Source of the DNA: an uncultured Mycoplasmatota bacterium
GTDB taxonomy: Bacteria; Bacillota_I; Bacilli_A; RF39; UBA660
DNA length: 44,240 bases
Direction of reading: 5' to 3'
Assembly (NCBI GenBank): GCA_946639185.1
Contig: CAMPBR010000004.1
Span: forward strand, 1-44,240
Shown here: in pieces, positions 40,383-44,240 of the stretch
Layout of the letters: the number at the start of each line of letters is the position of its first letter
Numbering within the stretch: the first letter of the stretch is position 1
Notes under the pieces: generated by a model
Databases searched by the model: none
Told to the model about the DNA's origin: nothing
The model's input: the letters and a program-made list of their open reading frames with translations, nothing else
Made by a program: the position numbers and the translations under genes

Positions 40383-40430
40383 AAATAAAACTAATATAAA
40401 CTGGTTGGTGTTTATTTAGTCTAAGATTTA
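40357..40430 (+). repeat. Intercassette repeat R2 (short 3' end form)
   Basis: AAAAGGAGTTGATTCAAATGAATGAAAATAAAACTAATATAAACTGGTTGGTGTTTATTTAGTCTAAGATTTA. Confidence 0.9.
40375..40419 (+). CDS. 14-aa micro-ORF, copy 2: MNENKTNINWLVFI
   Basis: As copy 1; overlaps stop of upstream gene. Confidence 0.5.
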   Translation: MNENKTNINWLVFI

Positions 40431-40446
40431 AAATGAGGTGAATAAA

Positions 40447-40962
40447 ATGGAAAATATAATAATAAACGATTCCAATTTAAATAATGATGAAATTCAAAAA
40501 TTTGGAAATAAAGTAAGAGCCATTTTATTATCTGATAATAAAATATTAGTCTCGCATTATGGTGGAGTTATTTTATTACCAGGTGGATCAATTGATAAAG
40601 GTGAAACAGCAGATGATGCTATTATTAGAGAATTAAAAGAAGAAACGGGAATTGTCTATGATTTGAATAGTTTAAAAGAGTTATTATTACTTGAGTTTTA
40701 TCAACCTAATTATCCAACTAGAAGAGATGAGGTTATAAATAGATTAGTTAGAACTAAGTTTTATTTTGGACAATATAGAGGTATTGATTTAAAAAACATT
40801 AATAGAACTGAAAATGAAATAGAAGATAATTTTCATTTAGATTTAATAGAGTTAGATGAGTTTGCTTCGTTGACAAATGAATCTTCTGATAATCCAAGAA
40901 AAAAATATTTTGATAGGGAGAATCAAGAAGTAATAAGGGTATTAAAAAAAGTTAGAAATTAA
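40447..40962 (+). CDS. Nudix hydrolase
   Basis: Nudix box GGSIDKGETADDAIIRELKEETGI; start ATG 40447 with GAGGTG. Confidence 0.9.
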   Translation: MENIIINDSNLNNDEIQKFGNKVRAILLSDNKILVSHYGGVILLPGGSIDKGETADDAIIRELKEETGIVYDLNSLKELLLLEFYQPNYPTRRDEVINRLVRTKFYFGQYRGIDLKNINRTENEIEDNFHLDLIELDEFASLTNESSDNPRKKYFDRENQEVIRVLKKVRN

Positions 40963-41175
40963 AGGAGAAAATCCAAATGAATGAAAATAAAACTAATATA
41001 AACTGGTTGATATTGATTTAGTCTAGCCATTCATGAAACTCCTATAAAATAAGGAAAAACAAGTATATGCTTATTACATAATTTAATAAGACTACGTAAA
41101 ATAAAGATAAAAAATAATAAAAAAGTATCAAAAATAGCATAGTATTTGATACTTGGTATTGACGGTTAATCTTTT
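40961..41175 (+). repeat. Intercassette repeat R3 (full form with downstream structured element)
   Basis: AAAGGAGAAAATCCAAATGAATG...TAGTCTAGCCATTCATGAAACTCCTATAAAATAAGGAAAAACAAGTATATGCTTATT...AAGTATC(18 nt)GATACTTGGTATTGAC. Confidence 0.9.
40977..41021 (+). CDS. 14-aa micro-ORF, copy 3: MNENKTNINWLILI
   Basis: As copy 1 with conservative changes. Confidence 0.5.
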   Translation: MNENKTNINWLILI

Positions 41176-41275
41176 AATAATTAGATAGAAATATCTGATT
41201 ATTATTTGCAGAGTTATTTACTAAAAAAATTTTTTATGATAGAATATAATACAATTTATTTGAGGTGAAAACTAT

Positions 41276-42076
41276 ATGGAAAGAATTAATCCTATCGATA
41301 TAATTTTAAAATTTATTGATAAAATGGGCTACTTGAAAAATGAACATGTATTAGGTTGTTTTTTCTATGGTAGTTTTCTAACTGGATTTAATAATAATAC
41401 TTCTGATATAGATTTACATATAATATTTGATAATGATGATCCTAAGCATTTAATTCGTGGTAACAATTATATAGATGGAATCAGAATTGAATATTTTGAA
41501 AAACCTATTAATGATTTATATCTTTCTGTAGATAATGACTTCAATAATCAAAATAATGCACTACTATCAATTGTTGGTACTTCAAAAATAATATTTGATA
41601 AAAACGGTGAATTAAGTAAATTACAACAATATACTTTAAATAAGTTTTCTAAACCTTTACCACCACTTGATGATGAAGATGCTAGAGAATATGTTTCAAT
41701 TTTGAATAATCGTATTGAAAAATTAGAAAATGCTGCAAATGATAATAGTCCTTATTTTTATCATTTATATCACTTAACAATTGAAAAAATAAGAAAGTAT
41801 TATCATAGATTAAATGGCATGCCTGAAGTTCAAACATCGAAAGTATTTAGAGTTTATACTGACGAAGAATACAGAAAATCATTTTATAAGAATAATATTC
41901 CAGAAGATGAATTTATTTCAATGTATTTAGATGCTATATGCGATACTAGTATTGATATTCAAAGTAAACTTACTAAAGTTAAAAATTTATATAACTATTC
42001 AAAAAGAAATGTTTCGTTAGATGAGAATAATTATCAAATTCTTATAAAATCTCGAAATAATAATATTAAAAGATAA
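41276..42076 (+). CDS. Nucleotidyltransferase domain protein (minimal/aminoglycoside-type NTase fold)
   Basis: LGCFFYGSFLTGFNNNTSDIDLHIIFDND (GS...DxD motif) with helical C-terminal region. Confidence 0.75.
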   Translation: MERINPIDIILKFIDKMGYLKNEHVLGCFFYGSFLTGFNNNTSDIDLHIIFDNDDPKHLIRGNNYIDGIRIEYFEKPINDLYLSVDNDFNNQNNALLSIVGTSKIIFDKNGELSKLQQYTLNKFSKPLPPLDDEDAREYVSILNNRIEKLENAANDNSPYFYHLYHLTIEKIRKYYHRLNGMPEVQTSKVFRVYTDEEYRKSFYKNNIPEDEFISMYLDAICDTSIDIQSKLTKVKNLYNYSKRNVSLDENNYQILIKSRNNNIKR

Positions 42077-42340
42077 AAAGCAGGGTTAAAAATCCTGCTT
42101 TTTATGATATAATTTTAATAGTGTTAAAAGGAGTTGATCCAAATGAATGATAATAAAACTAGTATAAATTGGTTGGTGTTTATTTAGTCTAGCCATTCGT
42201 GAAACTCCTATAAAATAAGGAAAAACAAGTATATGCTTATTGCATAATTTGATGAAAATATATAAAATAATGATAAAAATAACTAAAAAAGTATTAAAAA
42301 CAGCATAGTATTTGATACTTGGTATTGACTGTCAAATACT
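42077..42340 (+). repeat. Intercassette repeat R4 (terminator + promoter + micro-ORF + full downstream element)
   Basis: AAAGCAGGgttaaaaatCCTGCTTTTTATGATATAAT ... ATGAATGATAATAAAACTAGT...TAGTCTAGCCATTCGTGAAACTCCTATAAAATAAGG...AAGTATT(18 nt)GATACTTGGTATTGAC. Confidence 0.9.
42143..42187 (+). CDS. 14-aa micro-ORF, copy 4: MNDNKTSINWLVFI
   Basis: As copy 1. Confidence 0.5.
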   Translation: MNDNKTSINWLVFI

Positions 42341-42360
42341 TAAAAAAAGAGGTAATATTT

Positions 42361-43029
42361 ATGGAAGAAAGTTTATTAATAAAAAAACTAGAACAAAATA
42401 CAAAAGAAAGATATGGGATAAAAAATGTTAGTTATGAAGGATTAAGCAAAGAAGCCGTTAATGAGATAATGCTTGGAATAGAGTGTGTATATGAAAAATA
42501 TCCACTAATATTTCCAAAAATTGATGCTATTGGAAGTGAGAAATATATTAAAGGTTATTTAATGAATCTTGGTTATAATGTAGAAAGTTCAATCGAAAAA
42601 GCAAATATTTCAAAAAGAGATGCAATGGCATGTATAGCTGGCCAAAAAACTTTATTTTCAATTTTTAATTTGAAAGGTTATGAATTTATAACAATAGCAT
42701 TTGGACCTAATCTTGATAGATTTATTAATCCCGAAACAGATCATGAATATGGTGATATGCTTAAACTTAAGTCTATTACCACCCATGAATTAGGACATGT
42801 ACTTTGCAATTTGTTGTTTTTAAATAATGATGCTTCTTTAAAAAGAGAGTTAATAAGTATAGATCCTACTAAAGCAAAGCTATATGAAAATAGTTTAGAT
42901 GAAGCAGTTGCTTATTCTTTTCAAGCATATATGTGCGGAATAGAAAATGATCTTATAAACACTGTTGTTTCAAAAATAAACGAAAAATATGCTGAATTAG
43001 AATTGAAAGAAAATAAAAGACACAAATAA
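42361..43029 (+). CDS. Putative zincin metallopeptidase-like protein
   Basis: ITTHELGHVLCNLLFLN (HExxH); start ATG 42361 after AGAGGT. Confidence 0.6.
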   Translation: MEESLLIKKLEQNTKERYGIKNVSYEGLSKEAVNEIMLGIECVYEKYPLIFPKIDAIGSEKYIKGYLMNLGYNVESSIEKANISKRDAMACIAGQKTLFSIFNLKGYEFITIAFGPNLDRFINPETDHEYGDMLKLKSITTHELGHVLCNLLFLNNDASLKRELISIDPTKAKLYENSLDEAVAYSFQAYMCGIENDLINTVVSKINEKYAELELKENKRHK

Positions 43030-43038
43030 TACTTAATT

Positions 43039-43305
43039 AAAGTAGGAGTAAAATCCTACTTTTTATGTTATAATTATATTGATTTAAAGGAGTTGATCCA
43101 AATGAATGATAATAAAACTAATATAAATTGGTTGATAGGAAATTATGCAATATATTTTAAAAAAACCCATAAAATAGGGGTAAAATAGACATTAAGTAAT
43201 TACATTTTTTTAGTAAAAATTACATCAAATAGCGAAAAATATACAAAAATACCCTAAAAATGGCTAAGTATTTAAAGGGTGGTGATTGGACGCAACACTT
43301 GATGG
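43039..43305 (+). repeat. Intercassette repeat R5 (terminator + promoter + divergent micro-ORF + downstream element)
   Basis: AAAGTAGGagtaaaatCCTACTTTTTATGTTATAAT ... ATGAATGATAATAAAACTAATATAAATTGGTTGATAGG...CCCATAAAATAGGGG...ACCCT..AGGGTGGTGATTGGACG. Confidence 0.85.
43102..43188 (+). CDS. 28-aa variant micro-ORF, copy 5: MNDNKTNINWLIGNYAIYFKKTHKIGVK
   Basis: First 12 codons match the 14-aa family, then diverges and reads through. Confidence 0.4.
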   Translation: MNDNKTNINWLIGNYAIYFKKTHKIGVK

Positions 43306-43318
43306 AAGAGGCGGTAAA

Positions 43319-43957
43319 ATGAAGAAAAAACTAAAAAGTACATTTTCAGATTCATTACGTTTATCAGATGATGTTATAGAAAGACGTTGTATTTGTCTAT
43401 ATCATGGTATAAGATTTGATGCTATTAATAGATTAGAATCTATTTTTCAAACTGGTTATATATTACCAAGTAATAAAGTTAAAAGGGATTTTGTATCATA
43501 TGATGGAACTTTTAAATATTTATATATAGATAATGATAGTGATGAAAATTGTAATATGGGAAAATATGTAAGTGTAATGCCATATGAGGATGATTTAGAA
43601 TTTAAAGTGTTTGTTAGAGAAAATTTATTTTTTGCTATTAAAGGGACAATAAAAGCCTTTGAAACTACACACGTTTCTTATGATGAATATTGTGATATAA
43701 AAAATAAAGATGAATGTGATGATTATTATAGTTATGCTTTTAATGAATATTTTGTTGAAAATGGTATATCCTTAGATGATGTTATTTATATTGGAATAGA
43801 TTCTAGCTACTTTAATGGTAATTATGATAAAATAGTTGAAGATGTTATTAATTTAATTAATGTCTATGAAATAGATATACCTTTCGTTGATGAAAGAACA
43901 AATAGTGAAATTTATAGATTAAATAGTAAAGAATTAATTAAAAATAAAAGGAGTTGA
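43319..43957 (+). CDS. Hypothetical protein, possibly ADP-ribosyltransferase-like fold
   Basis: CLYHGIRFDAINRLESIFQTGYILPS ... YAFNEYFVENGISLDDVIYIGI; stop codon lies inside repeat R6 (AAA AGG AGT TGA). Confidence 0.5.
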   Translation: MKKKLKSTFSDSLRLSDDVIERRCICLYHGIRFDAINRLESIFQTGYILPSNKVKRDFVSYDGTFKYLYIDNDSDENCNMGKYVSVMPYEDDLEFKVFVRENLFFAIKGTIKAFETTHVSYDEYCDIKNKDECDDYYSYAFNEYFVENGISLDDVIYIGIDSSYFNGNYDKIVEDVINLINVYEIDIPFVDERTNSEIYRLNSKELIKNKRS

Positions 43958-44165
43958 TCCAAATGAATGAAAATAAAACTAATATAAATTGGTTGGTGTT
44001 GATTTAGTCTAGCCATTCATGAAACTCCTATAAAATAAGGGTAAAGTGAAAAATAGATCTTGCATATTCACACTAAAATATATATAAAATTAATGAAAAT
44101 TAGTGAAAATAATATGATTTTAAGTAAAAATTGTTTAGGAATTGATATGGTGAGAACGGCTAGTC
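43947..44165 (+). repeat. Intercassette repeat R6 (full 5' part, divergent downstream element)
   Basis: AAAGGAGTTGATCCAAATGAATGAAAATAAAACTAATATAAATTGGTTGGTGTTGATTTAGTCTAGCCATTCATGAAACTCCTATAAAATAAGGGTAAAGTG. Confidence 0.88.
43963..44007 (+). CDS. 14-aa micro-ORF, copy 6: MNENKTNINWLVLI
   Basis: As copy 1. Confidence 0.5.
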   Translation: MNENKTNINWLVLI

Positions 44166-44194
44166 AAGACAAATAAAAAATAGGGGATGAATAT

Positions 44195-44240
44195 ATGTCT
44201 TTGCAAGAAATACTATTAACAGATGATATAGTTAAATCTA
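44195..44240 (+). CDS. Next cassette gene, 3' truncated by window edge
   Basis: TAGGGGATGAATATATGTCTTTGCAAGAAATACTA: RBS-like GGGGATG then MSLQEILLTDDIVKS open to the end. Confidence 0.4.
   Translation, partial: MSLQEILLTDDIVKS

Noticed and set aside
39375-44165. CRISPR array
   Set aside because: Repeats are 45-270 nt, spaced by whole genes of 0.5-0.9 kb, with no short uniform spacers and no cas genes.
39375-44165. Canonical integron attC sites
   Set aside because: The inverted repeats are present but do not contain the GTTRRRY/RYYYAAC cores, and no integron integrase is visible; only an analogy is retained.
39375-44165. MITE or IS insertion copies
   Set aside because: No terminal inverted repeats with target-site duplications and no transposase; copies sit consistently in one orientation at gene junctions.

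Overview
This is a 44.2 kb, very AT-rich window from a low-GC Gram-positive (Bacilli/Mollicutes-like) genome using the standard code, with TGA as stop. About 0-36 kb is mostly housekeeping: addA, alaS behind an Ala-type T-box, holA, PBP2, sspI-like, trmH family, rimM-trmD-rplS, two lepB genes, yvcK, ABC exporters, tRNA-Arg(TCT), and a c-di-GMP-I riboswitch ahead of a large surface protein. The strongest unexplained signal is at about 37.5-44.2 kb. There, unrelated single accessory genes (GNAT_C-like acyltransferase, Nudix, nucleotidyltransferase, zincin, possible ART-like protein) are separated by at least six copies of a modular repeat. Each repeat carries a Shine-Dalgarno and a near-invariant 14-codon micro-ORF (MNENKTNINWL[V/I][F/L]I). 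Complete copies add inverted repeats that can sequester that SD and start codon, and some copies carry a fused terminator/extended -10 promoter and a downstream RNA-like element with compensatory changes. It resembles a cassette array with a mobile leader-peptide/RNA module, and I do not recognise it as a described system. No recombinase gene is visible in the window. All family calls were made by eye, without database searches.
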